A stretch of DNA of 64,000 nucleotides, taken from Streptomyces beigongshangae. Lineage in GTDB: Bacteria > Actinomycetota > Actinomycetes > Streptomycetales > Streptomycetaceae. Shown here piece by piece: positions 31,639-40,249 of the stretch; position 1 is the first letter of the stretch, and the number at the start of each line of letters is the position of its first letter. Where the stretch lies: assembly GCF_019710745.1 (NCBI RefSeq), contig NZ_JAHKJW010000035.1, positions 12,397 through 76,396 of the forward strand, in the 5' to 3' direction. Under the pieces are notes generated by a model. It saw only the letters and a list, made by a program, of their open reading frames with translations, did no database searches and was not told the DNA's origin. Position numbers and translations under genes: made by a program.

Positions 31639-32521
31639 GGGCGAGCTCCTTCGTGCCGAACAGCCCGGCGGGCCGGATGAGCAGGATCACGGTCATCACG
31701 AGGTAGGGGGCCAGGTCGCCCAGCCCCCGGCCGAGGAAGGTGAGTTCGCTCTGGTAGCCGGTCGCGAGGGACTCCGTGACGCCGACGAGCAGGCCGCCGA
31801 CGAGCGCTCCGGTCGTGGAGTCGAGACCGCCGAGGATCGCGGCGGGGAACGCCTTCAGGGCGGCGAGCGAGGTGGCCCGCTCCAGGCCCGGGGTGGGGAA
31901 GACCGTCAGGAACAGGGCGGCGACGGCGGCGAGTCCGCCCGCCACGGCCCAGGCTCCCAGCGACACCCGCCCGAGCCGTACGCCCATCAGCGCGGCCGTC
32001 TCCGCGCTCTCGGCGGCGGCCCGCATGGCGACGCCCCAGGAGGTGTACCGGAACGCGAGCAGGAAGACCGTGATGAGCAGGCCGGCGGCGACGAAGGCGG
32101 CGATGCGCGTGTGCGCCAGCGAGATGGGGCCGAGGGTGAGCACCGCGTCACCCCACGGGTCGCCGAGCGCCAGGACGTCGGTGCCGATCCGGCGGGTCAG
32201 CTCCGTGGTGAGCAGGATGTCCACGCCGATCGTGACGATGGCGAGGACGCTGTGGTCCGAGCCCCGGTAGCGGCGCATCACCAGGAGGTCGACGGCCGCC
32301 CCGACCACCGCGGCCCCGGCGATCCCGACCAGCAGGGCGGGCCAGAAGCCGATGTCCTCGTGGAGGGTGGCGGTGACGTAGCCGCCCGCGAGGAGCAGCG
32401 AGGCGTGGGCGAAGTTGACGACCTCGGTGGCCCGGAAGATGACCACGAAGCCGAGGGCGATGAGGGCGTAGACCGACCCCATCGAGATCCCGTTGAGGAG
32501 GAGCTCGGCGAAGGTGCTCAC
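31631..32521 (-). CDS. Branched-chain amino acid-type ABC permease (LivH-like)
   Basis: 296-aa membrane protein. The N-terminal 'LLNGISMGSVYALIALG' and 'FRATEVVNFAHASLLLAGGY' are characteristic of LivH permeases, as is the C-terminal 'FPAAILGGLDSTTGALVGG'. GTG 32521 is chosen because the family sequence starts there and it overlaps the upstream ATPase stop codon by 4 bp. It forms the heteromeric channel with the LivM-like protein. Confidence 0.88.
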   Translation of the reverse strand: MSTFAELLLNGISMGSVYALIALGFVVIFRATEVVNFAHASLLLAGGYVTATLHEDIGFWPALLVGIAGAAVVGAAVDLLVMRRYRGSDHSVLAIVTIGVDILLTTELTRRIGTDVLALGDPWGDAVLTLGPISLAHTRIAAFVAAGLLITVFLLAFRYTSWGVAMRAAAESAETAALMGVRLGRVSLGAWAVAGGLAAVAALFLTVFPTPGLERATSLAALKAFPAAILGGLDSTTGALVGGLLVGVTESLATGYQSELTFLGRGLGDLAPYLVMTVILLIRPAGLFGTKELARV

Positions 32522-33426
32522 GAGGCGGCCTCCTCGTCGGGGCGCTCCCCGAGGTAGGCGCGTACGACCGCCGGGTCGTTCTGCACGTCGGCGGGGGCGC
32601 CGTCGGCGATCCGGCGCCCGAAGTCGAGCACGGTCACCGCGTCGGCGAGCCGCATCACCACCCCCATGTCGTGTTCCACCAGGACGATCGAGATGCCGAG
32701 GCTGTCGCGCACGCCCGCGATCACGGCGGACGTCCGGATCCGCTCGTCGGCGGTCATGCCGGCCACCGGTTCGTCCAGGAGCAGCAGGCGGGGCTCCATG
32801 CACAGGGCGCGGGCGAGTTCGGCGAGTTTCTGCTGCCCGTACGGGAGGGAGCCCGCCGGGCGGTCGAGACAGGAGGCGATGCCGACGAACTCGGCGATCT
32901 CACGGACGCGTTCACGGTGACGGCGCTCCTCACGGGCCGCTGCCGGGAGCCGCAGGCCGGCGGCGAGGAAGCCCGTGCGGGTCAGCCGGTGGCGGCCCAG
33001 CAGGAGGCTGTCCTCGACCGTGGCGAGCGGTGGCAGGGCGAGGTTCTGGAAGATGCGGGCGACGCCCAGGCCGGCGATGCGGTGCGCGGGCATGCCGGTC
33101 AGTTCGTGCTCGCCGAAGCGGACGCTGCCTGCGGTGGCGCGGTAGACGCCGGACAGGACGTTGAAGCAGGTGGACTTCCCGGCGCCGTTGGGGCCGATGA
33201 GGGCGTGGACGGTGCCGGGGCGCACGGTGAAGTCCACCGCGTCGAGAGCGGTCAGGCCGGCGAAGCGCACGGTCAGGTCCCGTACGTGCAGCGGCGGTAC
33301 GCCGCTGCCGGAACCGGACCGGGAATCGGTGCCGGAACCGGATGCGGAATCGGTGCCGGAACCGGGCGCGGGCGGAGCGGACTGCGACGGCGTGTCCGTG
33401 TCCGTCTCCGTGTCCTTCTTCGTCAT
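32518..33426 (-). CDS. ABC transporter ATP-binding protein (LivG-like)
   Basis: About 302 aa. Walker A 'GPNGAGKST', the Q-loop, an LSGGQ variant 'LPYGQQKLAELARALCMEP' (also typical of LivG), Walker B 'LLLLDEP' and the switch histidine 'LVEHDMGVV' are all visible. The first 40 residues are a low-complexity Gly/Ser/Asp tail made of repeats of 'Gly-Ser-Gly-Thr-Asp-Ser', unusual for the family. ATG 33426 is used; a GTG at 33438 overlapping the livF-like stop codon is an equally good start 4 codons longer. Confidence 0.88.
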   Translation of the reverse strand: MTKKDTETDTDTPSQSAPPAPGSGTDSASGSGTDSRSGSGSGVPPLHVRDLTVRFAGLTALDAVDFTVRPGTVHALIGPNGAGKSTCFNVLSGVYRATAGSVRFGEHELTGMPAHRIAGLGVARIFQNLALPPLATVEDSLLLGRHRLTRTGFLAAGLRLPAAAREERRHRERVREIAEFVGIASCLDRPAGSLPYGQQKLAELARALCMEPRLLLLDEPVAGMTADERIRTSAVIAGVRDSLGISIVLVEHDMGVVMRLADAVTVLDFGRRIADGAPADVQNDPAVVRAYLGERPDEEAAS

Positions 33427-33434
33427 GGCGGTGG

Positions 33435-34241
33435 TCACCCCTTCCATCGGGTCAGCACCGGGTGCGCGGCGCCGGCCCGCTCGGCGTCGGCCGCCGCGTC
33501 CTCGTCGACCACGCCCAGGTAGCGGCGGCGCACCTCGTCGGAGGCGGCCAGTTCGTCCGCGGGCCCCGACAGGGTGACCTCGCCGACCTCCAGGACGTAG
33601 GCGCGCGAGGCGAGCCGCAGCGCCAGGGCGGCGTTCTGCTCGACGAGCAGGATCGAGGTGCCCTGGGCGTTGATCTCCCGGACCGTCTCGGCGATCCGCT
33701 GCGCCATCAGCGGGGCCAGTCCCAGCGACGGTTCGTCCAGGAGCAGCATCCTCGGGGCGGCCATCAGGGCGCGGCCGACGGCGAGCATCTGCTGTTCCCC
33801 GCCGGAGAGCAGGCCGGCGCGCTGCTGGGCGCGGTCGGCCAGGACGGGGAACAGTTCGTGGACGCGGCGCAGGGCGGCGGCCCGGTCCGCGCGTCCACCG
33901 GTGGCGCCGAGTGCTCCGGCGCGCAGGTTGTCGGCGACGGTCATCCGGGAGAACACCCGGCGCCCTTCCGGGATCTGGGAGATCCCGGCGGCCACCACCC
34001 GGTCCGGCGCGAGGGTGTCGACCCGGCGGCCGTCGAGGCTCACCGTGCCGCCGGTGACCGCTCCGCCGTGGAAGGACAGGGTCCGGCAGACGGCGCGCAG
34101 CAGGGTCGACTTGCCCGCGCCGTTGCCGCCGAGGACCGTGACCACGGCCCCCTCCGGCACCTCCAGCGACACCCGGCGCAGTGCGCGTACGGGACCGTAT
34201 CCGACCGACAGGTCCCGTACGGCCAGCCCTGAACCACCCAT
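33435..34241 (-). CDS. ABC transporter ATP-binding protein (LivF-like)
   Basis: 268-aa ATPase with Walker A 'GGNGAGKST', signature 'LLSGGEQQMLAVGRALM', Walker B 'MLLLDEPS' and switch region 'LLVEQNAALAL', the usual LivF pattern. ATG 34241 follows a GGGGGA ribosome site; the frame upstream of it is unlike the family. It is the first gene of the five-gene importer operon and is divergent from the PucR-type regulator. Confidence 0.9.
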   Translation of the reverse strand: MGGSGLAVRDLSVGYGPVRALRRVSLEVPEGAVVTVLGGNGAGKSTLLRAVCRTLSFHGGAVTGGTVSLDGRRVDTLAPDRVVAAGISQIPEGRRVFSRMTVADNLRAGALGATGGRADRAAALRRVHELFPVLADRAQQRAGLLSGGEQQMLAVGRALMAAPRMLLLDEPSLGLAPLMAQRIAETVREINAQGTSILLVEQNAALALRLASRAYVLEVGEVTLSGPADELAASDEVRRRYLGVVDEDAAADAERAGAAHPVLTRWKG

Positions 34242-34427
34242 GGCATTCCCCCTGTCGTCGCGCTGCCATCGCGCTGTCGTCGCGCTCCCGACCCCGGCGT
34301 GCGCCGAAGGTGCGGGCACGGCCGGCGTGTGGACGGCCGGGTGTGGCGCTCACGACAGCACCGGCGGGAGCGTCCGTCCACGGGGCGCGGGCGAATCGCT
34401 GCGGGTGACCAGCGGGTGCGGTCGCGC

Positions 34428-34445
34428 GTTGTGCGCGCGCACAAC
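34428..34445. promoter_or_regulatory. Perfect 18-bp palindrome, candidate operator
   Basis: GTTGTGCGCGCGCACAAC is a perfect palindrome in the 256-bp gap between the importer operon and the divergent PucR-type regulator, 52 bp upstream of the regulator's ATG. Its size and dyad symmetry suit a dimeric regulator that controls itself and the importer. Binding is inferred. Confidence 0.55.
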
Positions 34446-34497
34446 ACCGCGTGTCAGGGGCCTGCGCGGGGCGTCACCCCCGTGGCATCCTCCGGCC

Positions 34498-35682
34498 ATG
34501 GGAGCCCGCGGAAGGCGTACCGGTCATGACTGGAAGCTGCTCGCCGAGTCCTGCACGGCGCTGCTCGAACGGCTGCCGGAGCTCGTCGACGAGCACATGC
34601 GGCAGCTGGCCGGGCACTCTCCCGTCTACGGGGAGTTCCTGCCGTACGACCAGCAGTGGCGGGAGGCGGAGGAGGCGATGCGGATCGGGATCGGGACGAT
34701 CTCCGCGCCCCGGGACTCGCCCCGCCGCGACCTGGAGTACGCGGAGGAGGCGGGGCGGCGCCGGGCCCAGCAGGGTCTGCCGCTCGAACTGCTGGTGCAC
34801 GCGTACCGCACCGCCGGCTATCTGGTGTGGGACGCCCTGATGGAGGAGGCGGCCGGACGGGGGCCGGAGCGGCTGACGGTGCTGATGCGGTCGGCGACCA
34901 TGGTGTGGTCCGCCGTGGACGCGCAGGCCGCGGCGGCGAGCGAGTCCTACCGGGCGACCGAGGCGGAGCTGCGGCGGCGTACCGACGAGCGGTTGCAGGC
35001 GCTGCTCGACGCGCTCCTGGAGGGGCAGGAGGCGCCCGGTCTGGCGGCACGGGCCGCCGCGGGCCTCGACCTGCCCGAACGGGGTCCGTACGCCGTGGTC
35101 GTGCTGCGCGCCGAACGGCGGGAGCCCGTCCGGCGGCCCGTGGAGGGCGAGGGGCTGCGGTTCGTCTGGCGGATGCGGGCGGACTGCGAGGTCGGAGTGG
35201 TGGCCCTGTCCTCCGGACAGGGTCTCGACGGGGTCGCGCGGGCGCTCGACGGGCGCTGTTCGGGGCCCGGCGGGATCAGTCCCGTCGTCGCCGGGCTCGC
35301 CGAGCTCGGACGGGCCCGGCGACTGGCCGAGCTGGCGCTGCGCACGTGTCCGCCCGACGCGAGTGCCGTCGTGCGGCTCGACCGGCGGATGCCGACGGCG
35401 CTCGTCGTGAGCCAGCCGGAGCTGGCCGGGCGGCTGGTGTCGGACGTCCTCGGTCCGCTGCTGGAACTGGAGCCGGGTGACCGGGCGGTGCTGCTGGAGA
35501 CGCTGGACGCGTGGCTGTGCTGCGAGGGTTCCGCGGGGCGGGCGGCCGGTCGGCTCTACTGCCACCGGAACACGGTCTTCAACCGCCTGCGCCGCCTGGA
35601 GCAGCTCACCGCGCGGTCGCTGGCGCGCCCACGGGACCTGATCGAGATGACGCTGGCGCTGGACGCGTACCGGCTGGGCTGA
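34498..35682 (+). CDS. PucR/CdaR family helix-turn-helix regulator
   Basis: 394-aa regulator. The N-terminal about 170 residues are helical (RsbRD-like sensor: 'LPELVDEHMRQLAG', 'GLPLELLVHAYRTAGYLVW'), followed by a GGDEF-like middle region (about 200-310). The C-terminal PucR helix-turn-helix has 'GSAGRAAGRLYCHRNTVFNR' and 'LRRLEQLT'. PucR-type proteins commonly control purine, amino acid or other nitrogen metabolism. It is divergent from the importer operon with a palindrome between, so that operon is the probable target. Confidence 0.85.
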   Translation: MGARGRRTGHDWKLLAESCTALLERLPELVDEHMRQLAGHSPVYGEFLPYDQQWREAEEAMRIGIGTISAPRDSPRRDLEYAEEAGRRRAQQGLPLELLVHAYRTAGYLVWDALMEEAAGRGPERLTVLMRSATMVWSAVDAQAAAASESYRATEAELRRRTDERLQALLDALLEGQEAPGLAARAAAGLDLPERGPYAVVVLRAERREPVRRPVEGEGLRFVWRMRADCEVGVVALSSGQGLDGVARALDGRCSGPGGISPVVAGLAELGRARRLAELALRTCPPDASAVVRLDRRMPTALVVSQPELAGRLVSDVLGPLLELEPGDRAVLLETLDAWLCCEGSAGRAAGRLYCHRNTVFNRLRRLEQLTARSLARPRDLIEMTLALDAYRLG

Positions 35683-35785
35683 GTTCTTCGGCCCGTCCGG
35701 CGTTCGAGGACGACGGGGGTCCGGGGGCGGAGCCCCCGGGGTCGGGACGGGCAGGGGCGGCGGGGGCGGGGGCGGGATCCTCGGA

Positions 35786-36952
35786 TCAGCGGAGGAAGTC
35801 CGCCGCGATCCGTGCCGCGACGGTCTCCAGGAGCGGCCCCGCCCCGGCGATGCAGCGCCCCACATCCGGCTCGACGTCCGTGAGCGGGTACGCCCGCCGG
35901 ATCCCGGCCCGCCCGAGCTCCTCGGGCCCGAGCGCCAGCCGCCCGCACACGGCGACCACCTCCAGACCGGCCGCCCGCGCGGCCGCGGCCACCCCCGCGG
36001 GGGCCTTCCCGTGGAGGGTCTGCCCGTCCAGCGACCCCTCCCCGGTGATCACCAGCGTCGCCCGCTCCAGCGCGTCCGCGAACCCCAGCACGTCGAGCAT
36101 GACCTCGATGCCGGGGCGGAACCGCGCGCCGAGCCCCACCAGGGCCCCGTACCCGATGCCCCCGGCGGCCCCCGCGCCGGGCGCGGCGGCGCACCCCGCG
36201 GCCCGGCTCCCGACCGTCTCCTCCAGCACCGCGGCGAAGTGCGCGAGCCCCGCGTCGAGCACCGCCACGTCGTCCGGGGTGGCGCCCTTCTGCGGTCCGT
36301 ACACCGCCGGCGCGCCCTTCGGCCCGGTCAGCGGATTGTCGACGTCACCGGCGAGGACGACGTCGACGGAGCCGAGCCGGGGGTCGAGTCCGGTGAGGTC
36401 CGCCGTGGCGAGCTTCCCGAGGGAACCGCCGCCGGGCGGCACGGGCTCGCCGTCCGCGTCCAGGAACCGGGCGCCCAGCGCGGCCAGCATCCCGGCCCCG
36501 CCGTCGGTGGTCGCACTGCCGCCGACGCCGAGGACGATCGTGCGGGCCCCGGCGTCGAGCGCGGCCCGCAGCAGTTCCCCGGACCCGTACGTGGAGGAGG
36601 TGAGCGGCGCGAAGAGCCCGGCGGGCAGTCGCCGCAGGCCGCTGGCCTCGGCCATCTCCACGACCGCGGTCCCCGCGCGCAGTGCGAACGCGGCGCTCAC
36701 CCCGTCCCCGAGCGGCCCGGCGACCCGTACCTCGCGCCGCTCGAAGCCGGCGGCGACCGCCGCGTCGACGGTGCCGTCGCCGCCGTCGGCCACCGGGAGG
36801 GACTCGACCCCGACGTCCGGCGCCACCCGGCGCAGTCCCGCCGTCACCCGCTCGGCCACCTGCACGGCCGTGAGCGAGCCCTTGAACTTGTCCGCGGCGA
36901 CGAGCACCCGCCGGGTCCGGCTGCCGGTCCGATCCACTGCGGCGTCCGCCAC
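35786..36952 (-). CDS. Glycerate kinase (GlxK type)
   Basis: 388-aa type I glycerate kinase. It has the N-terminal 'VLVAADKFKGSLTAVQVAE' (about 16-34), 'DGGDGTVDA', 'VLGVGGSATTDGGAGM' and the C-terminal 'VITGEGSLDGQTLHGKAP'. It phosphorylates D-glycerate to 2- or 3-phosphoglycerate, linking glyoxylate or glycolate salvage to central metabolism. Start GTG 36952. The gene stands alone; a small secreted peptide follows upstream on the same strand. Confidence 0.93.
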   Translation of the reverse strand: MADAAVDRTGSRTRRVLVAADKFKGSLTAVQVAERVTAGLRRVAPDVGVESLPVADGGDGTVDAAVAAGFERREVRVAGPLGDGVSAAFALRAGTAVVEMAEASGLRRLPAGLFAPLTSSTYGSGELLRAALDAGARTIVLGVGGSATTDGGAGMLAALGARFLDADGEPVPPGGGSLGKLATADLTGLDPRLGSVDVVLAGDVDNPLTGPKGAPAVYGPQKGATPDDVAVLDAGLAHFAAVLEETVGSRAAGCAAAPGAGAAGGIGYGALVGLGARFRPGIEVMLDVLGFADALERATLVITGEGSLDGQTLHGKAPAGVAAAARAAGLEVVAVCGRLALGPEELGRAGIRRAYPLTDVEPDVGRCIAGAGPLLETVAARIAADFLR

Positions 36953-37050
36953 CTTGCGTCCCCCCGCTCTCCGGGCCCCGCGCGTCGGGGCGGTCTCGTC
37001 GCTGCGACCCTAACCGCGGGAGGGTGCCGCTGCCCAGGGCGGGCCGCGGG

Positions 37051-37326
37051 TCAGCCGGCGTCGGCCCCGCGCGAGTCGTAGAGCTGGTGCGTCAGCGTGC
37101 CCTCGTGCCCGAACGGCATGCTGATGTGCTCCAGCACGTCCTCCAGGAGGTCGAGGTCCCCGGTCCGCACATCGACGTCCCCGGTGCTGACCAGGGGATC
37201 GGCGGGGGCGGGCGGGGCAGGGGCGGGGGCGGCCTGGGCGGCGGCCGCACCGGTGACGGACAGGACGGCGGCGACCACGGCGGCACCGGCCGCGAGGGCC
37301 CTCGTACGACTCGACGACGACATCAT
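37051..37326 (-). CDS. Small secreted protein of unknown function
   Basis: 91 aa. A clear Sec signal peptide (about residues 1-33, 'RTRALAAGAAVVAAVLSVTG', Ala-x-Ala cleavage near 'AAQAAPA') is followed by a Pro/Ala linker and a 40-residue acidic mature part ('LDLLEDVLEHISMPFGHEGT'). No cysteines. ATG 37326 follows GGAG at good distance. Function unknown; it is conserved-looking but no family was recognised. Confidence 0.6.
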   Translation of the reverse strand: MMSSSSRTRALAAGAAVVAAVLSVTGAAAAQAAPAPAPPAPADPLVSTGDVDVRTGDLDLLEDVLEHISMPFGHEGTLTHQLYDSRGADAG

Positions 37327-37495
37327 GGATCTCCAGACACGCAGGGCGGATAAAACCTGACGACCTTCTCATGTGGTGCGGTGCCGGATGTACGTAAAGC
37401 GGGCCGGACCGGCGGTAATTCGGCACTCCGGGTGTACGGCGTCCGGGTGTTGACGCCCGCGCGGACCACCCCTCCGCTCTCGTTAGGCTGGCCCG

Positions 37496-38029
37496 ATGAC
37501 GATTCCTGACTACGCCACGTACATCGCGGGCCTCCCCCGCGTGCTCGCCGGCGCCGCCGCGCTCTTCCGCGACACCGGGGGCCGTGTGCTGCTCGTCGAG
37601 CCCAACTACCGCGAGGGCTGGGCGCTGCCGGGCGGAACCGTCGAGTCGGACGCCGGCGAGACCCCGCGGCAGGGGGCCCGCCGGGAGACCCTGGAGGAGA
37701 TCGGCCTGGACCTGGAGATCGGCCGTCTGCTCGCGGTGGACTGGGTGCCCGGCACCGCGCGGCCGCCGGTGGTGGCGTACCTGTACGACGGCGGGGTCCT
37801 GGCGGAGGAGACGTTCGCGTCGATCCGCCTCCAGGAGTCGGAGCTCCTCTCCTGGCGGCTGGTCCCGCGCGAGGAACTCCCCCGGTATCTTCCGGGCGCC
37901 CTGGGCCGCCGTGTGACGGTCGCGCTCGACGTGCTCGCGGAGGGCACGGGGGCGGCGGAGCTGGAGAACGGCCGCCGGGCCGGCACGGGAGCGCCCCGCG
38001 CGGAGGACTCCTCCGCGCTCGGGGCGTGA
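37496..38029 (+). CDS. NUDIX hydrolase
   Basis: 177-aa protein with a complete Nudix box, G-x5-E-x7-REUxEExGU, seen as 'GGTVESDAGETPRQGA' followed by 'RRETLEEIGLDLEI' (about residues 42-71). It hydrolyses a nucleoside diphosphate linked to another moiety; the substrate is not predictable. The last 25 residues are a disordered Gly/Ala/Glu tail. Start ATG 37496; the gene stands alone. Confidence 0.9.
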   Translation: MTIPDYATYIAGLPRVLAGAAALFRDTGGRVLLVEPNYREGWALPGGTVESDAGETPRQGARRETLEEIGLDLEIGRLLAVDWVPGTARPPVVAYLYDGGVLAEETFASIRLQESELLSWRLVPREELPRYLPGALGRRVTVALDVLAEGTGAAELENGRRAGTGAPRAEDSSALGA

Positions 38030-38131
38030 GCGGACCCCTGGCCGCCGGCGCCGGGCCCGTGACGGGCGCGGCGGGCGTGGCGGGCCCATGACGGACGCGG
38101 CGGACGCGGCGGACGCGGCGGGCGCGGCGGG

Positions 38132-38623
38132 TCAGAACAGGGCCGCCTCCCCCGCTCCCCGCTCGAAGTCCAGCAGCCGCTGCTTGCGCTCCAGTCCGCC
38201 GCCGTACCCCGTCAGACCGCCGTTCGCGCCCACCACGCGGTGGCAGGGCACGATGATGCCCAGCGGGTTCCTGCCGTTGGCCAGGCCCACCGCCCGGGAC
38301 GCCTTCGGGTTGCCGAGGGCGTCCGCGAGTTCCCCGTACGTCCGGGTCTCGCCGTACGGGATCTTCCGGAGCTGGTCCCAGACGGAGCGCTGGAACGGGG
38401 TGCCGTGCAGGTGGAGCCGGACGGAGAAGTCCTTCAGCTCGCCCGCGAAGTAGGCCCGCAGTTCCTCGGTCGCTTCGGCGAAGGGGGTGTCGTCCGGCGC
38501 TCCGAAGGTCTCCTCCGGCGGGCGGTGGCGCTGGTCGGTCATGTAGAGCCCGCTGAGGACGCCGTCGGTGGCGACGAGCGTGAGCGGGCCGTACGGGCTG
38601 TCGATGACGGTGTGCTGTTTCAC
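38132..38623 (-). CDS. ogt: Methylated-DNA-[protein]-cysteine S-methyltransferase
   Basis: 163-aa DNA repair protein that removes methyl groups from O6-methylguanine by suicide transfer to its own cysteine. The active-site motif is 'IIVPCHRVVG', with the DNA-binding 'GNPKASRAVGLANGRNP' before it and 'GGGLERKQRLLDFE' after it. Start GTG 38623 (GAAGGA upstream) begins the conserved 'HTVIDSPYGPL'. It lies 49 bp after the Ada/AlkA gene in the same direction, forming an alkylation-repair operon. Confidence 0.93.
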   Translation of the reverse strand: MKQHTVIDSPYGPLTLVATDGVLSGLYMTDQRHRPPEETFGAPDDTPFAEATEELRAYFAGELKDFSVRLHLHGTPFQRSVWDQLRKIPYGETRTYGELADALGNPKASRAVGLANGRNPLGIIVPCHRVVGANGGLTGYGGGLERKQRLLDFERGAGEAALF

Positions 38624-38672
38624 CTGGTGGACGTCCTTCGGTAGGCGGTCGGCCGGACGGGGCCCGGCCGGG

Positions 38673-40172
38673 CTATGCGGGGAGGTGGTTGACCGGGTGG
38701 CTGCCCGTCGCCCACAGGTACTGGACGGCGTACGCGCGCCAGGGCCGCCAGTCCTCGGCACGCGCGGTCAGCGCGGCGGGGGTGACCGGCAGGCCCAGGT
38801 CCCGTGCGGCGTGCCGGACTCCGAGGTCGGTGGCGGGGAAGGCGTCGGGGTCGCCGAGGGCCCGCATGGCGATGACCTCCACGCTCCAGGGGCCCAGCCC
38901 GGGCAGGGCCAGCAGCCGGGCCCTGGTCTCGGCCCAGTCGCTCTCGACCCCCAGGGTGAGGGATCCGTCGGCCAGCCGGGCCACGAGGGTGGTGAGGGTG
39001 GTCCGCCGGGCGGCCGGCATGGCGAGGGCTCCGGGGTCCAGCGCCGCCAGCGACCCGGCCGACGGGAACAGGTGGGTGAGACCGCCCTCGGGGTCGTCGA
39101 CCGCTTCGCCGTGGGCCGTGACCAGGCGGGCCGCGTGCGTACGGGCGGCGGCCGTGGACACCTGCTGGCCCAGCACGGCCCGTACGGCGAACTCCTCCTC
39201 GTCGACCGTGCGGGGCACCCGGCGGCCCGGGGCCTTGTCCACGAGGGGCGCCAGCACCGGATCCGCCCGCAACTGGCCGTCGACCGCGACCGGGTCCGCG
39301 TCCAGGTCGAGCATGCGGCGGCAGCGGCTGATGGCGACGGTCAGGTCCCGCAGGTCGCCGAGGGTCAGCCGGCAGCCGATGTGCTCGGGCCCCGGGGTGA
39401 GCGCGACGGTCCCGCGGCCGTACGGCAGCCGCAGGGTGCGCCGGTACGCGCCGTCGCGCCACTCCTCCACACCGGGCACGCCGGTGGCGACGAGGTGGCC
39501 GAAGAGGTTGTCGGGGTTGAGCGGGGCCCGGAAGGGGAGGCGCAGCGTCAGCACTCCCGGTGTGCCGGTGGGGTCGGTGCGGTTCTTGGGGGCCCTGGCG
39601 CGCAGTTCGCCCGGGGTGAGGGCGAAGACCTCACGGACCGTGTCGTTGAAGGTGCGGATCGAGGAGAAGCCCGCCGCGAAGGCGACCTCGGCCATCGGGA
39701 GCGGGGTCGTCTCGATGAGCAGCCGCGCCGTCTGGGCACGCTGGGCGCGGGCCAGGGCGAGCGGTCCCGCGCCCAGTTCGGCGAGGAGCTGGCGTTCGAT
39801 CTGCCGGGTGCTGTAGCCGAGGCGGGTGGCGAGCCCCGGTACGCCCTCGCGGTCCACGACCCCGTCGCCGATGAGCCGCATCGCGCGGGCCACCAGGTCG
39901 GCGCGCTCGTTCCACTCGGGCGAGCCGGGGCTGGTGTCGGGGCGGCAGCGCTTGCACGCCCGGAAGCCGGCCTGCTGGCAGGCGGCGGCGCTCGGGTAGA
40001 ACACCATGTTCTCCCGCTTGGGCGGCACGACGGGGCAGCTGGGCCGGCAGTAGATCCCCGTGGTCAGGACCGCCGTGAAGAACCAGCCGTCGAACCGGGC
40101 GTCCTTCGACTGGACGGCGCGCACGCAGCGCTCGGTCTCGGTGTGCATCCCGTTCTGCATGCCCACCAGCAT
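38673..40172 (-). CDS. alkA: Ada-like regulator fused to AlkA 3-methyladenine DNA glycosylase
   Basis: 499-aa fusion. Residues 10-85 form the Ada zinc domain with four cysteines (about C42, C46, C73, C76; 'IYCRPSCP', 'FRACKRCRP'). Residues about 90-175 are an AraC-type helix-turn-helix ('AGFSSIRTFNDTVREVF'). The rest is the AlkA N-domain and the helix-hairpin-helix glycosylase with 'LPGLGPWSVEVIAMRALGD' and the catalytic Asp in 'FPATDLGV'. It senses methyl damage in DNA, activates repair genes and removes alkylated bases. Three in-frame ATGs (40172, 40160, 40148) are possible starts. Confidence 0.92.
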   Translation of the reverse strand: MLVGMQNGMHTETERCVRAVQSKDARFDGWFFTAVLTTGIYCRPSCPVVPPKRENMVFYPSAAACQQAGFRACKRCRPDTSPGSPEWNERADLVARAMRLIGDGVVDREGVPGLATRLGYSTRQIERQLLAELGAGPLALARAQRAQTARLLIETTPLPMAEVAFAAGFSSIRTFNDTVREVFALTPGELRARAPKNRTDPTGTPGVLTLRLPFRAPLNPDNLFGHLVATGVPGVEEWRDGAYRRTLRLPYGRGTVALTPGPEHIGCRLTLGDLRDLTVAISRCRRMLDLDADPVAVDGQLRADPVLAPLVDKAPGRRVPRTVDEEEFAVRAVLGQQVSTAAARTHAARLVTAHGEAVDDPEGGLTHLFPSAGSLAALDPGALAMPAARRTTLTTLVARLADGSLTLGVESDWAETRARLLALPGLGPWSVEVIAMRALGDPDAFPATDLGVRHAARDLGLPVTPAALTARAEDWRPWRAYAVQYLWATGSHPVNHLPA

Positions 40173-40249
40173 CGCCCTTGCTCAGGGCGATGGCTGGCGG
40201 GAATCCGACATCTGCCTCGGCGCTCCCGGCCACCTCCCGGCGGTTCCGG

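Noticed and set aside
33300..33400. Repeats CCGGAACCGG... at the start of the LivG-like gene as a possible regulatory array
   Set aside because: They encode the Gly/Ser/Thr/Asp tail in frame and are better explained as expansion of a disordered N-terminus.
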